Assembly (NCBI GenBank): GCA_963931925.1 | Contig: OZ007567.1 | Location: 90,128,998-90,192,997 of the forward strand | Source: Onchidella celtica | Taxonomy: Eukaryota > Mollusca > Gastropoda > Systellommatophora > Onchidiidae | DNA: 64,000 nucleotides | Reading direction: 5' to 3' | In this document: in pieces, positions 21,648 to 33,200 of the stretch | Layout: each line of letters opens with the position of its first letter | Position numbering within the stretch: position 1 is the first letter of the stretch | Made by a program: the position numbers and the translations under genes | Notes under the pieces: generated by a model | Told to the model about the DNA's origin: nothing | What the model saw: only the letters and a program-made list of their open reading frames with translations | Databases searched by the model: none

Positions 21648-24264
21648 CAATACAATTATCGGAGGAGACTTCAACGCACGAAGCCCGGAAATGTACGCCC
21701 CAGAATCGACTAACACCGCCGGAAGAAACGTCGAAGATCTCCTCCTAAGTTCAAACCTGGTCCGGATACAATCAGCCGACTCCGCGCCCACCTGCCTGCA
21801 TCGAGCAAACGGCGCGGAGAGTTGGCCCGATATTATGCTTAGACTATCTGCTGATCTCGTAACCAGACAGCTACGCAGTCCTCGAGGACGTAAGTAGCGA
21901 CCACCTTCCCCTCCTCGTACAAATCCAGACCAAAACCGCTAAGAAGGTGAAGCGATTGAACTAGAACTATAAACGAGGTAGATGGGAAGAGTTCAGAGAG
22001 ACTTTAGGTTTAACTCTGAACGAGGTGGACCCTAACCAGGGTTCTATTGACGAAGCTAACGCCATATTGACTACGGCCGTGCTCGCAGCTGCTAAGCGGA
22101 GTATTCCGTGAGGACTGCAGCCCCGAAATCGCTGGCCCTGGTCAAAGGAACTTGAACAGGCGGTCCGACAGCGTAATAGGGCGGGAAGAAAAGCAAAAAC
22201 GAGCACGGCGTCCAGAATCGATTATAACAAATTGACCGCCAAAGTCAAGTTGTTGTCTAGTAGAACGAAAAGGGCAAAGTGGTTAAACCGGTGTGAGTCT
22301 CTGAACGTGGACCCGAGTGGTGGCCGAGCGTGGACCGTCCTGAACCGCCTAAATAGGGGGCAAAGAGTGAAGAATGTTGCTCCTATACGGGCAAACGGGA
22401 CGGTCGCGGTGATAGACCATAAGCGTGCAACCATGTTTAACCGACACTTTGCCAGTACAAATAAGAGTGGCAAAGCTACTAATACGGACAAGGGGCTCCG
22501 TGAGGTCAGACGTCAGCTCGAACAATCGTCAGTAGACAGCGATTACGAGGGCCTTAGGCTTAACAGTGATTTCACCCTAGAGGAACTGAAGAGAGCACTT
22601 AAGTGTAAAAACCGCAAAGCGCCAGGCCCGGACAAAGTCTCCAACGAGATGCTACTCCAGATGGGCCCCACGCATAGAAATGGCTCCTAGCACTCATAAA
22701 TAGAACGTGGCATGAAGGAAAACTCCCTGTTAACTGGGAAAAGGCGTGGGTGACAGCAATCCCTAAATCGGGGAAGGATGGTACCGAACCATCACATTAC
22801 AAGTCAATCTCCCTTACCTCTTGCATCTGCAAAGTAGGAGAACGGATGGTAAACCACCGGCTGACCTGGTATCTCGAAGAGCGCGGAGTTCTAGACAGAC
22901 ACCAGGCGGGCTTCCGTAGTGGCAGGCAAACGATGGACCAGCTTATCCGATTGACCCAAGCGGTCAATAACGGTTTCCATAAACGGGAGCATAGGATTGG
23001 TAGAAGATTTCCTTCACAATAGAACAGTTCGCACCAGAGTGAACGGACAGACCTCAAGCCAACTTACCATGGAGAACGGCCTGCCGCAATGTTCAGCGTT
23101 AAGCTGCACGCTCTTTGCAACTTACACCAGCGACCTTACTCAACACCTGAGATGCGAAAAAGCGATGTATGCCCATGATATGGTAATCTGGACAACAGGA
23201 AAAGAGGCCCAATGGCTGCAGCGAGACCTTAACCGGGACATCGCGACGCTTGCCTGCTACTGCCGATTGTGGAAGATGGAGATAAACGTCGATAAGACCG
23301 TTTATCAACTCTTCACCAACGGCAAAAACGCCCAGAAAGCCACCATCACTCTCAAGATCAATGGCCAGACACGTAAGAGGGAAAGCGCACCACGATACTT
23401 GGGAGTTGAACTGGACAGCAGGCTCAACTTGCAGACGCACGCCAACAAGCTCGAGTCTGAGGCTAGGAGGCGGTTAACATTGTTAAAAACGCTCGCCAGT
23501 ACCAATTGGGGTGCCACTGGGAAGGTACTCAGACATCTATATCTAGCCTACGTCCGAGCAGGACTAGAGTATAGCATGCCACTGCAATCAATGGCCAGCG
23601 ACCGAACGCTATGGGTGCTGGACCGAGTCCAGAACAGCGCCTTGAGACTCATAACAGGCTGCCTCAAAACCACTCCTACGAATGCTCTGGAAATCATGAC
23701 TAATGTGGAATCACTGGCAACCAGAAGGGAAGGAAGCGTACTGCAGCAGTACGAGAGGTTAAAAAGGCTCGAGCCGGACTACCCGGCGCGGGAGGAGATC
23801 GAACTCGACCCGCCACCGAGAATACTAGGGAAAAAGAAGTCGTTCCTGGGCGAAGCCAAACGACTAACTGAGGAGTATGGGCTAGAACAAGATAAAATGT
23901 CCCTTCGGTTATGGACGAAAGAGCCACCTCACGCCTCCCTGAAAACCCCAGTGGTCAGAACCACGCTTCTAGACACTAGCATGACTAAGGAGGTCAATCC
24001 CACGATTCTGAAAACGGCGGCTGGCGCGACTATTGATTCGTACCCAGCACACATGATCAAGGCTTATACTGACGGCTCGGCTCGGCATTACAAGCGACTA
24101 CGAATGCGGGGTACGGAGCAATAATCTATTACACTGACGGCACCGACACCGAAAAGATCTATGGACCGTGCGGGGCGAACGGCTCCAACTCCGACGCTGA
24201 GGCGACAGCGATTTGGAGAACATTGACTACGGTTTTCAACGGCTTTGAAAACGGAACAGTATCG
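21648..24264 (+). pseudogene. 5'- and 3'-truncated I/Nimb-like non-LTR retrotransposon, broken ORF2
   Basis: Starts inside an endonuclease domain (IIGGDFNA near 21655, then the GAESWPDIMLRLSADL segment). It continues through a linker and reverse transcriptase (APGPDK, PSHYKSISLTS, HQAGFRSGRQ) and into RNase H (AYTDGSA), where it stops abruptly at 24264. It has several stops and frameshifts. Relative to the sister copy it lacks about 96 bases around 22995, removing the RT motif A (VFVDLRQAYD equivalent). The active-site box reads YAHD instead of YADD, and the GLPQGS motif has Cys for Gly. It is not functional. It is opposed head-on to the copy at 24274-27255, with which it forms an inverted repeat. 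Confidence 0.85.
22055..24264 (+). repeat. left arm of a long inverted repeat
   Basis: Pairs with 24949-27255 on the opposite strand. A stretch of about 340 bases around the RT active site differs at roughly 5% of positions by eye, with a run over 130 bases apparently identical. The loop between the arms is 24265-24948 (684 bases). Confidence 0.85.
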
Positions 24265-24273
24265 CTCTATTGC

Positions 24274-27255
24274 TCATCCCTGGCCGATCGAGTTTTCACT
24301 CGTGACGGCGATGGCGAATATGGCAGTACTCTTTAGTTGTGTTACGGCCCCATAAAGGCAGTTGGAGACTGTCGGGGTATCTGGGAGGTAGCGGGATCTG
24401 AGATGTTTTAGTCCTTGGCACTCCGCCAGGATGTGCTCGACTGTCTCCTGCGGGGACCCGCAGTGCCGGCATACTGGCTCACGGAGTGGGTTGAAACGAT
24501 TTAGATGTGCGTTCAACTGGACATGTCCCGTCCTCATACGCTGTATAATAGTCGCGTATTTACGCTCTAGTGTCAATATCGGGTCTTTGATGTCTGGTTT
24601 GGTTTGATTGTGATACACCCTACGTCCTTTATCCGAGTTTGCCCACTGATCTAACCATTTCCTGGGTCCATGAACGCGGATTCTGGCTCGGGCTGCTGGG
24701 TAAGACGTTGGGTGCTTTGGCTGTTCGCCTCTGGTCCCCTGTTTCGCTAGGCTATCTGCAACCTCGTTGCCCCGGATTCCTATGTGCGCGGGGATCCACT
24801 GGAGGTGGACCTCGACACCGTATCCACTTATGATCTGGTGGCAGATATGTCTGATTTTATCTGCGCCATGTGCCTCGAGCTTATGGTTGAGCGATTGGAC
24901 GGCCATCAGTGTGGCCCTTGAGTCTGAGAACACAACAATATCTTCTGGCGATACTGTTCCGTTTTCAAAGCCGTTGAAAACCGTAGTCAGTGTCCTCCAA
25001 ATCGCTGTCGCCTCAGCGTCGAAGTTGGAGCCGTTCGCCCCGCATGGCCCATAGATCTTATCGGTGTCGGTGCCGTCAGAGTAGTATATAATTGCTCCGT
25101 ACCCCGCATTCGTAGTCGCCTGTACTGCCGAACCGTCAGTATAAGCCTTAATCATGTGTGCTGGGTACGAGTCAATAGTTTCGCCAGCTGCCGTTTTCAG
25201 AATCGTGGGATTGACCTCCTTAGTCATGTTTGTGTCTAGAAGCGTGGTTTTGACCACTGGGGGTTTCAGGGAGGCGTGAGGTGGCTCTTTCGTCCATAAA
25301 CGAAGGGGCATTCTGTCTTGTTCTAGCCCATACTCCTCAGTTAGTCGTTTGGCCTCGCCCAGGAACGACTTCTTCTGAAGTATTTTCGGTGGCGGGTCGA
25401 TTTCGATCGCCTCCCGCGCCGGGTAGTCCGGCTCGAGCCTTTTTAACCTCTCGTACTGCTGAAGTACGCTTCCTTCCCTTCTGGTTGCCAGTGGTTCCAC
25501 ATTGGTCATGATTTCGAGAGCATTCGTAGGAGTGGTTTTGAGGCAGCCTGTTATGAGTCTCAAGGCGCTGTTCTGAACTCGGTCCAGTGCCGACAGCGTT
25601 CGGTCGCTGGCCATTGGTTGCAGTGGTAGGCTATATTCTATTCCTGCTCGGACGTAGGCTAGATATAGCTGTCTGAGAACCTTCCCAGTGGCACCCCAGT
25701 TGGTACTGACGAGGATTTTTAACAGTGTCAATCGCCTCCTAGCCTCAGTCTCGAGCTTGCTGACGTGCATCTGCAAGTTGAGCCTGCTGTCAAGTTCAAC
25801 TCCCAAGTATCGTGGTGCGCTTTCCCTTTTGAGTGTCTGGCCATTGATCTTAAGATTGATGGTGGCTTTCTGGGCGTTTTTGCCGTTGGTGAAGAGTTGA
25901 TAAACGGTCTTATCGACGTTTATCTCCATCTTCCACAATCGGCAGTAGCAGGCAAGCGTCGCGATGTCCCGGTTAAGGTCTCGCTGTAGCCATTGGACAT
26001 GCTTTCCTGTCCTCCAGATTACCATATCATGGGCATACATCGCTTTTTCGCATCTCAGGTATTGTGTAAGGTCGCTGGTGTAAGCTGCAAAGAGCGTGCA
26101 GCTTAACGCTGAGCCTTGCGGCAGGCCATTCTCCCTGGTGAGTTGGCTTGAGGTCTGTCCGTTCAATCTGGTGCGGACTGTTCGATTGTGCAAGAAATCT
26201 TTGACCCATCCGTAAAGATTTCCTTTGACCTCCGCCTTGAGTAATTTAAGGAGTAGCCCACCTTTACACACCTTATCGTACGCTTGTCTGAGATCGACGA
26301 ATACGGCGATCGTATGCTCCCGCCTATGGAAACCATTATTGACCGCTTGGGTCAATCGGATAAGCTGGTCCATCGTCTGCCTGCCACTACGAAAGCCCGC
26401 CTGGTGTCTGTCTAGAAGACCGCGCTCTTCTAGATACCAGGTCAGCCGGTAGTTAACCATCCTCTCCCCTACTTGGCAGATGCAAGAGGTAAGGGAAATT
26501 GGCCTGTAATGTGATGGTTCGGTACCATCTTTGCCTGCTTTCGGGATAGCTGTCACCACGGCCTTTTTCCAGTCAATAGGGAGTTTTCTCTCGTGCCACG
26601 TTCTATTTATTAAGGCTAGGAGCCATTTCTTTGCCGTGGGGCCCATCTGGAGCAACATCTCGTTAGAGATTTTGTCCGGGCCTGGCGCTTTACGATTTTT
26701 ACACTTGCCAAGTGCTCTCTCCAGTTCCTCTAGGGTGAACTCACTGTTAAGGCCCTCGTAATCGCTGTCTACCTGCGATTGTTCGAGCTGACGCCTGACC
26801 TTACGGAGCCCCTTGTCCGTATTCGTAGCTTTGCCACTCTTATTTGTACTGGCAAAGTGTCGGTTAAGCATGATTGCACGCTTATGGTCTGTCACCGCGA
26901 CCGTCCCGTTTGCCCGTATCGGAGCGACATTCTTCACTCTTTGCCCCCCCCCCCTTAAGGCGATTCAGGACGGTCCACGCTCGGCCACCACTCGGGTCCA
27001 CGTTCAGAGACTCACACAGGTTTAACCACTTTGCCCTTTTGGTATTTCTAGACAACAGCTTGACTTTGGCGGACAATTTGTTATATTCGATTCTGGCCGC
27101 CGTGCTCGTTTTTGCTTTTCTTCTCGCCCTCTTACGCGGTCGGACCGCCTGTTCAAGTTCCTTTGACCAGGGCAAGCGATTTAGGGGCTGCAGTCCTCGC
27201 GGAATACTCCGCTTAGCAGCTGCGAGCACGGCCGTAATCAGTACCGCGTTGGCAT
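24274..27255 (-). pseudogene. I/Nimb-like non-LTR retrotransposon ORF2, RT plus RNase H, near-complete 3' half
   Basis: A long frame (24274-26937) encodes reverse transcriptase, RNase H and a C-terminal CCHC knuckle (CRHCGSPQ...H...C). RT motifs include APGPDKISNEM, HYRPISLTS, VFVDLRQAYDKV and LPQGSALS. RNase H acidic residues are all present (YTDGSA, DAEATAIW, FSDSRA, GNEVADSLAKQG). The RT catalytic box is YAHD (codon CAT for the first Asp, near 26029-26037). A metal-binding aspartate is therefore replaced and the enzyme should be inactive. A frameshift at the poly-G run at about 26945-26955 separates this from its N-terminal part (to about 27255). The 887-codon frame itself begins at a GTG, so it has no real start. 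The stop lies only about nine bases from the junction with the opposite copy, consistent with a very short 3' UTR. Confidence 0.85.
24949..27255 (-). repeat. right arm of the long inverted repeat
   Basis: Reverse complement of 22055-24264 with an extra segment of about 96 bases. The outer end joins a gypsy integrase fragment at a short shared sequence (GCYAACGC). Confidence 0.85.
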
Positions 27256-27420
27256 TGTAACAGAAAGTTAATTCCGGCAGGTATTCTCGCCATCTTAACT
27301 TCTGTTCTGGGAGTAAGGTGGACAGCAGACTGAACATAGTGCGGTTGAACCGTTCGCACTGGCCGTTGCCTTATGGATGATAAGATGTGAGAGGATGAAC
27401 GACTTTCTATTTTTAATGTG
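27253..27420 (-). pseudogene. Ty3/gypsy integrase fragment
   Basis: On the minus strand the text reads SYHP[15 protein letters not shown] and then [22 protein letters not shown]. It is the C-terminal part of the gypsy integrase core, including the catalytic Glu of CERFN. The stop is one base from the usual Gln codon (CAA to TAA). It is fused without a gap to the non-LTR copy on its left. Only about 55 codons remain, so it is inert. Confidence 0.8.
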
Positions 27421-27479
27421 CTTTCATGGTAACTCTGGTGCGTGAGTGAGGGACGGCCACTCATAGTAGTTTATGGACA

Positions 27480-28278
27480 CTTGGCCGAGTACCATTAATT
27501 GGATTATTTCCCTTGTAATACTAGCGCGGGACCCGTTATTCACATCACGGTGAAAAGCGCGCATTTTGATTGGTCAGTTGGAAATGTTGACCACCGGGCT
27601 TCCAACTCTTATATCATGGCTTTAAGTTTCTTACAACTCGCTCCTTCGTTGTTATCCACCGACAGAAAGACGGGAACCCGAATTCATTGTTGAGAGTAGG
27701 CAATACCCTATCGGTACAAAATAGGTACTCATGATAACGTTTGTTATCAATGGAGATACGTCGTATTAATGGACGAAAGTATCCCGCACAAAATTGTCGA
27801 ATGTTGTTAGTCCTGACACTTTGAAAATTTATATTAAAACTATTACCGGGTTTCTGGTAAAAGTAGTCAGTTAGAATTGTAGCAGCAAGTTTCTACTTTA
27901 TAATGGTACTAATTTCGTTGTACTTTGATGCACATGTCCTATTGAAATAATTAATAAGAGGATCTCGGATTTAAGGTAAACCACGAGTTAGACGCATGGT
28001 ATCCCCGATAATTCCAACCTGGGTCAAATTTATTCAATTATTGCTGGAGGGGACGTTAGAGTAATTTCTGCAGTTTACTGGGATACCTAATTGACTTTTG
28101 TGTGCACCCTTTTAACCGTACTGTAAATTCGATTGTGTTAGGACCCTAACCGGTTATGTTGTTCGGCTGGACTCAATGTCCGAGCCTTTCACTTGTCCAA
28201 AACTGGACTACGTAATAGCTCTCTCGGACGTCCGCGCTGGCTCATAAATAAGATGCGAGTTCGAGTGGTCAGCACACT
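27480..28278 (+). repeat. LTR, 5' portion (interrupted by the 7.25-kb insertion)
   Basis: Matches the reverse complement of about 52540-53328 at high identity over about 790 bases, starting at CTTGGCCGAGTACC. It continues after the insertion at 35545-35888, giving an LTR of about 1.14 kb. The outer boundary lacks the expected TG, so the 5' terminus is not certain. A 64-codon open frame shared by both copies (27499-27693 and 53115-53309) starts at TTG and is explained by DNA identity. Confidence 0.75.
28265..28278. repeat. 14-bp target-site duplication, left copy
   Basis: GTGGTCAGCACACT here and again at 35531-35544, flanking 28279-35530. The uninterrupted LTR copy near 52527-52552 (minus strand) reads straight through the equivalent site, confirming the insertion. 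Confidence 0.9.
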
Positions 28279-28400
28279 GGGGCATTCGTTCGGCATTCGC
28301 ATTCATTCGCATTCATTCACATTCATCATTCGGCATTCGATTCATTGGCATTCATTCGGCATTCGGCATTCGGGGGCATCACAGGCATTCATTCAAATCG
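28279..28400 (+). repeat. short tandem repeat in 5' UTR (GGCATTC / CATTCATTCG units)
   Basis: Irregular repetition of CATTCG, CATTCATTC and GGCATTC units over about 110 bases at the very 5' end of the inserted element. Repeated 5' UTR units often carry promoter function in non-LTR elements, but here that is inference. Confidence 0.7.
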
Positions 28401-29218
28401 AGCCTGAGCAAAACAACGTTGGACCAAGAAAATACTCAAATCAAAGAAGGGAAACGAATAGAAGGAACTGAGCAGAAACCAAAAGTTTTTAAAGAAAGGG
28501 TAGGCGCCACCCCTGTTTCTATAGTGTGTTGTTGTTGTCCAGTTTCACTAGACTGTGTAGAATAGGTCTACTCTCTTTCTTAACCCCCTCGCCCCATATC
28601 TGTCCATAACTCTCAGGTATTTATTGACGCTCTAATTCTAATATAACACTAAACGGCCTGACTCCCCTGTCTAAAACGTTCATTAGAAAGTAGAATAGGC
28701 TCCCTATCCACCTTTAATGAATAAAGCATTCTTTCCTTTTTTTTTTAAATAACTAAAATTCCAAGATGGCGGGTAGTTAAACTACTCACCAAAGTAAACA
28801 AAACAACACAGAACACACCTGAGCACCGCCGATAACAGGCGCGCGCCTCAGGTGGAGAAAACTAACAACATTTTAAAACTTTAACCAACTGACAAAGACA
28901 GATAGAGACACGGACAGATTAAAACTCACGACAAGACGGATAACCTTAGGACAAGACTAACTAACCAACAGACCCTGCCCTCCCCCAAACGCTGTGTCAG
29001 TTCCTTCCCTCACCCTTCTCCGCTCCCACACTGCTCAGTAAACAAAATCGAATTGTCTTTTATCAAATTTTTAGTCTAGCAACTTTTCTATACTACTACG
29101 CCTTTCAGGACTTTCGTCCCCTATTTATTTCTCATGCTGTGATCATTATGGTTTTTTAGGACTTTTGTCCTTTCACGTTTTATATACTAAACTATTCCTT
29201 TCAAATAAATCTTCCTCT

Positions 29219-30262
29219 ATGGAATACATCTTAACTTTGAGAAATGAAGCCCAGGAAAATCCTGTGGTTATATATAAGCTGGAGGAGAGACAGGTGAGGG
29301 AGATGCTGGGGCGTTACATACATACAGGGGACGTAAAAGAAATCAGAAAAAACCCCAAGCTTAAGCAAGTAACAATGAAAATAATAAGCAAACATGATAA
29401 AACTAAACAATTTATACAATCATCCACACAAACCATCCCAGGACCAAACAATACAAACATAAGCATAAACACTCGGCCTATTAACCAGAAAATAATCATC
29501 AAAGACTCAAAAATTACAAGACAAGAAATAGGGAAACAAACAAACATAGTAAAATTAATAAAATTAGGCCGAGAATCAAACACTTCACTTTTAATATACA
29601 GGGGGGAAAAAGATATTATTTTGAGAGACAGGGAGGGAAGAAAGATACACACAGAGACATACACACCAACTCAAGACAAATGTCAACACTGCAACAAGTT
29701 AGGACACACCACACACAATTGCAAAACAAACGAAACCGCCCCAGCTCATCACGTGAACTCTCTGAGCACCCTTGGTAAGGGTAAACAACCAACGTGTGAT
29801 ACGAGGCCGGGGAGGGGGGACAACCTGAATAATGCCTGGAAGAAGGGCAATAACTCAGGAAATAAGAACGAAAGTAGAAGGGGGTCGCTTCTCCCCACCC
29901 CAACAACCCCAACAAGGCAAACAACAACGAAAACAACACCACAACAAACACAGCAACAAGAAACATTAGAAACCAAAATCACACGCATTGTCAAACAAGA
30001 ACTTGACAAACACATACAAAACCTTAAAACCATATTCATGCCACACACACAACAAAATACATTAGATGCAAACACGAGGATGAGCAACCTAGAGGAACAA
30101 ACAAAAGACAATATCGAAGATCTAAAGAGGCTCATCCTCGCAATTAACAGTAAGCTAGACAAATACATCACACAGACAGAAACACCAGAACCGGAAGGGG
30201 AGGCGACCCCCTACAGAAACAAATTAAGATCCCGCCAACAGGATGGCAGGCCCAGGGATTAG
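29219..30262 (+). CDS. ORF1 protein of the non-LTR retrotransposon
   Basis: Starts at ATG 29219 (MEYILTLRNE); the open frame extends slightly upstream only through a TTG. About 347 aa: a basic N-terminal region resembling the RNA-binding part of Jockey/I-type ORF1 proteins, and a single CCHC knuckle (CQHCNKLGHTTHNC, about residue 155-168). A Pro/Thr/Gln-rich linker follows, then a probable C-terminal coiled coil. It would bind element RNA and form the RNP. The stop overlaps the start of ORF2 by 20 bases, suggesting reinitiation or coupled translation. Confidence 0.8.
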   Translation: MEYILTLRNEAQENPVVIYKLEERQVREMLGRYIHTGDVKEIRKNPKLKQVTMKIISKHDKTKQFIQSSTQTIPGPNNTNISINTRPINQKIIIKDSKITRQEIGKQTNIVKLIKLGRESNTSLLIYRGEKDIILRDREGRKIHTETYTPTQDKCQHCNKLGHTTHNCKTNETAPAHHVNSLSTLGKGKQPTCDTRPGRGDNLNNAWKKGNNSGNKNESRRGSLLPTPTTPTRQTTTKTTPQQTQQQETLETKITRIVKQELDKHIQNLKTIFMPHTQQNTLDANTRMSNLEEQTKDNIEDLKRLILAINSKLDKYITQTETPEPEGEATPYRNKLRSRQQDGRPRD

Positions 30263-33200
30263 AATTGCCCACTGGAACGCCCAAGGCATCCGGAGTAAAC
30301 AAGAGGAAACGAGGCTCTTTCTGCAGGAGAACAACATAAACATTTTACTCCTGCAGGAATCCAAACTTAATAAAAACAGTAACTTCCGGATGCCGGGCTT
30401 CCAGATCATTCGAGGAGACAATCCCCACTATAAGGGTGGGGGCGGTCTCCTCACACTGATCCAGGGCGGGGTCAACTACACAATACACAAACAAAACATA
30501 AACATAAACATGGAGACACAGACTATCAAGATACATTTAGACAACGACAAAACACTGTACCTAACAAACATATATATAAGACATTCACAAGACATCACTC
30601 TAGATGACTTAAAGGACCTAGACAACGAGGTGGGAACCAACCATATAATAGGGGGGGATTTCAATTCACACAATAGACTGTGGGGAGGGAATAGAGAAGA
30701 CAGGGGAGGACGGACGATAGAAAGGTTTATATTAGAGACAGACAAAATAGTACTTAATGACGGCAGCAACACTAGAGTAGCAACACAAGCCGATACAGAA
30801 GACAGCGCAATAGACATTACAATAGCACAACAAGGCATCAACATTCCCATCACGCAATGGGAAAGACAGACAGACACGCTGGGCTCCGACCACCATCCAT
30901 TGATAACAACAATAGGTACACACACTCATAACGGTACACACATATCAACAAAACAACTGAACATGAAGAAAATAAACTGGGACGCATTTAGACAGCACAC
31001 AGAACTCATAACAACAGAACAAGTAGAGCACACAGACATAAACAAGTATGCAGCAAACATAGAGCAGGCATTAGTCAGGGCAGTGGTAGAAGCAGGTGGG
31101 GGGAACAGCAACAGAGGGAGGGAAATAAACACCGGGGGGAAACGGGAGGTTCCATGGTGGGGAGATAGATGTAAGCAGGCTAGAAGGGAGAGAATAGAGG
31201 CTTTTAAAACATACACAAGGGACAGAACCCAACAAAACTTAGATAGATATAAGAAAGCAAAGAATAAGGCAACAGCAATATTTCGGCTTGAAAAAAGTGA
31301 ACATTGGCAAAACGTTTGCAAAAACCTAGATATAGAAAGTAAATGCAAGAAAGTCTGGGGAACAATTCGATGTTTGGAGGGAGGGAAGAAAAAGACAATA
31401 GAGGTAGGGCCTTTAAAGGGAAACAACACAGACACAATAGAATGCACCACAGACAAACAAAAGGCAGACAGACTAGCACAACATTATCAAAACATCAGCA
31501 GTAGGACACCACAACAACCTGCCAGAACAGACCACCCAAAAAACAGAACACCAAATATTTACAACAGTGATCTCACCCTTAAGGAATTAAACAAAGCCCT
31601 TGATAGGAAAAAGGTAGGGACAGCTCCAGGCCGGGATGAGATCATATACGAAATTCTTAGAAACTCGTCTCTAAGTTTTAAATCAGTCTTACTTAAATTT
31701 TACAACACCATTTGGAAGATAGGCCAGATACCACAAACATACAAGCACGCCCACGTGATCCCCATACATAAACAAAACAAAGATAGAAGTGACCCCGCCT
31801 CATATAGGCCAATTTCTCTAACCTCACACGTGGGCAAAACACTGGAAACAATAATAAAAAACAGACTTGACATATACCTAGAAAACAATAACATCATCAC
31901 ACCCACACAGTCAGGATTCACGAAACACAGACAAACAATAGACAACGTCGCCGCGCTGGAGCACCACATCAAGACAGCCAAAACATTCACTTGGGCTTAC
32001 CATGTCGGGGCCGTCCTCCTTGATATGAGGGCGGCCTTCGACACGGTCTGGAGAGAAAGTATTATAGACTCAATAGATAGAATAGGGATAAGGGGAAACA
32101 TGTACAACTACATACTCGCATACCTAACAGACAGAACTTTCCAAGTTAGAGTAGGTCAAGAACACTCACAATCATGCACACTCACAAACGGGACGCCGCA
32201 AGGAGGAATCCTCTCGCCCGTCCTGTTTAACATAGTAGTTAACAACATCAACAAAGTTAGGCTACATACAGAAACAAACATTCTCCAGTACGCCGACGAC
32301 ATAGCCATCTACAGACGCGGTCGGGTCCCAGCAAAACCAACAGAAACAACGAAGCCCCTCACTCTCCCACACACACTTCAAGAAGAAACACAACACATAG
32401 TAGACACACTCAAAACTTCAGGACTTAACATCAATCCAAACAAAACACAACTGATATACTTCAACACAAGACATCACATTAGAAAACCATACTGTTAAAG
32501 CCCAAACATCAGTGACGCTGTTGGGAGTGACGCTGGACAAAACACTTACATACAAGCAACACATACAACAAAGAATCACAAGCGCACATAAAGCACTCAA
32601 CATACTTAGATTTGTAGCACACAGACAATACTCAGCACCCTACAAGACAAGGCTCCTGCTCTACAAAAACTTCATACAACCAAAAATGACATACGGGCAG
32701 GAGCTATACCACACAGGACAAAAGACGCACTCAAACAACTAGATAGAATACAGTACCATGCCATGAAACACATCGCACAGTGTTACTCCCAACCAGCTAA
32801 GATACACCTAAACGTAGCATTAGACATACAACCATTACACATACAACGACAAAAAGCAATACTCAAATATTACATCAGGATCAGACAAAACACACACAAC
32901 CCACTAAATTACACGCTAAACCACCGAATGCGGGAGAGCTGCGAGATCCATAAGCACAAAACATCACTACTACACAACATGCAAACACTCAAAAAGAACG
33001 TAAACATAGATGACAAAGCAATAGACACTAGAGACAAACACACACCAACATGGCGACTGACGGGACTGAACATTGACGATACGCTACACACTGAAATAGA
33101 CAAAAAGAACGACAACCCCATCACAATGTTGACAGCAGCACAAGCACACATTGACAAACATTACAAAGGAATGGCAAAGATATACACAGACGGATCACTG

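Noticed and set aside
23097-27337. Several short plus- and minus-strand frames opposite the non-LTR copies
   Set aside because: They are antisense reflections of the RT and RNase H frames and recur in both arms because of the inverted repeat.
27499-27693. 64-codon frame conserved in a second copy at 53115-53309
   Set aside because: Starts at TTG, and conservation is explained by the LTR repeat that contains both copies.
32909-33157. Minus-strand frames across the non-LTR element
   Set aside because: Shadows of the A/C-rich coding strand, giving Ser/Val/Cys-rich hydrophobic translations without domains.
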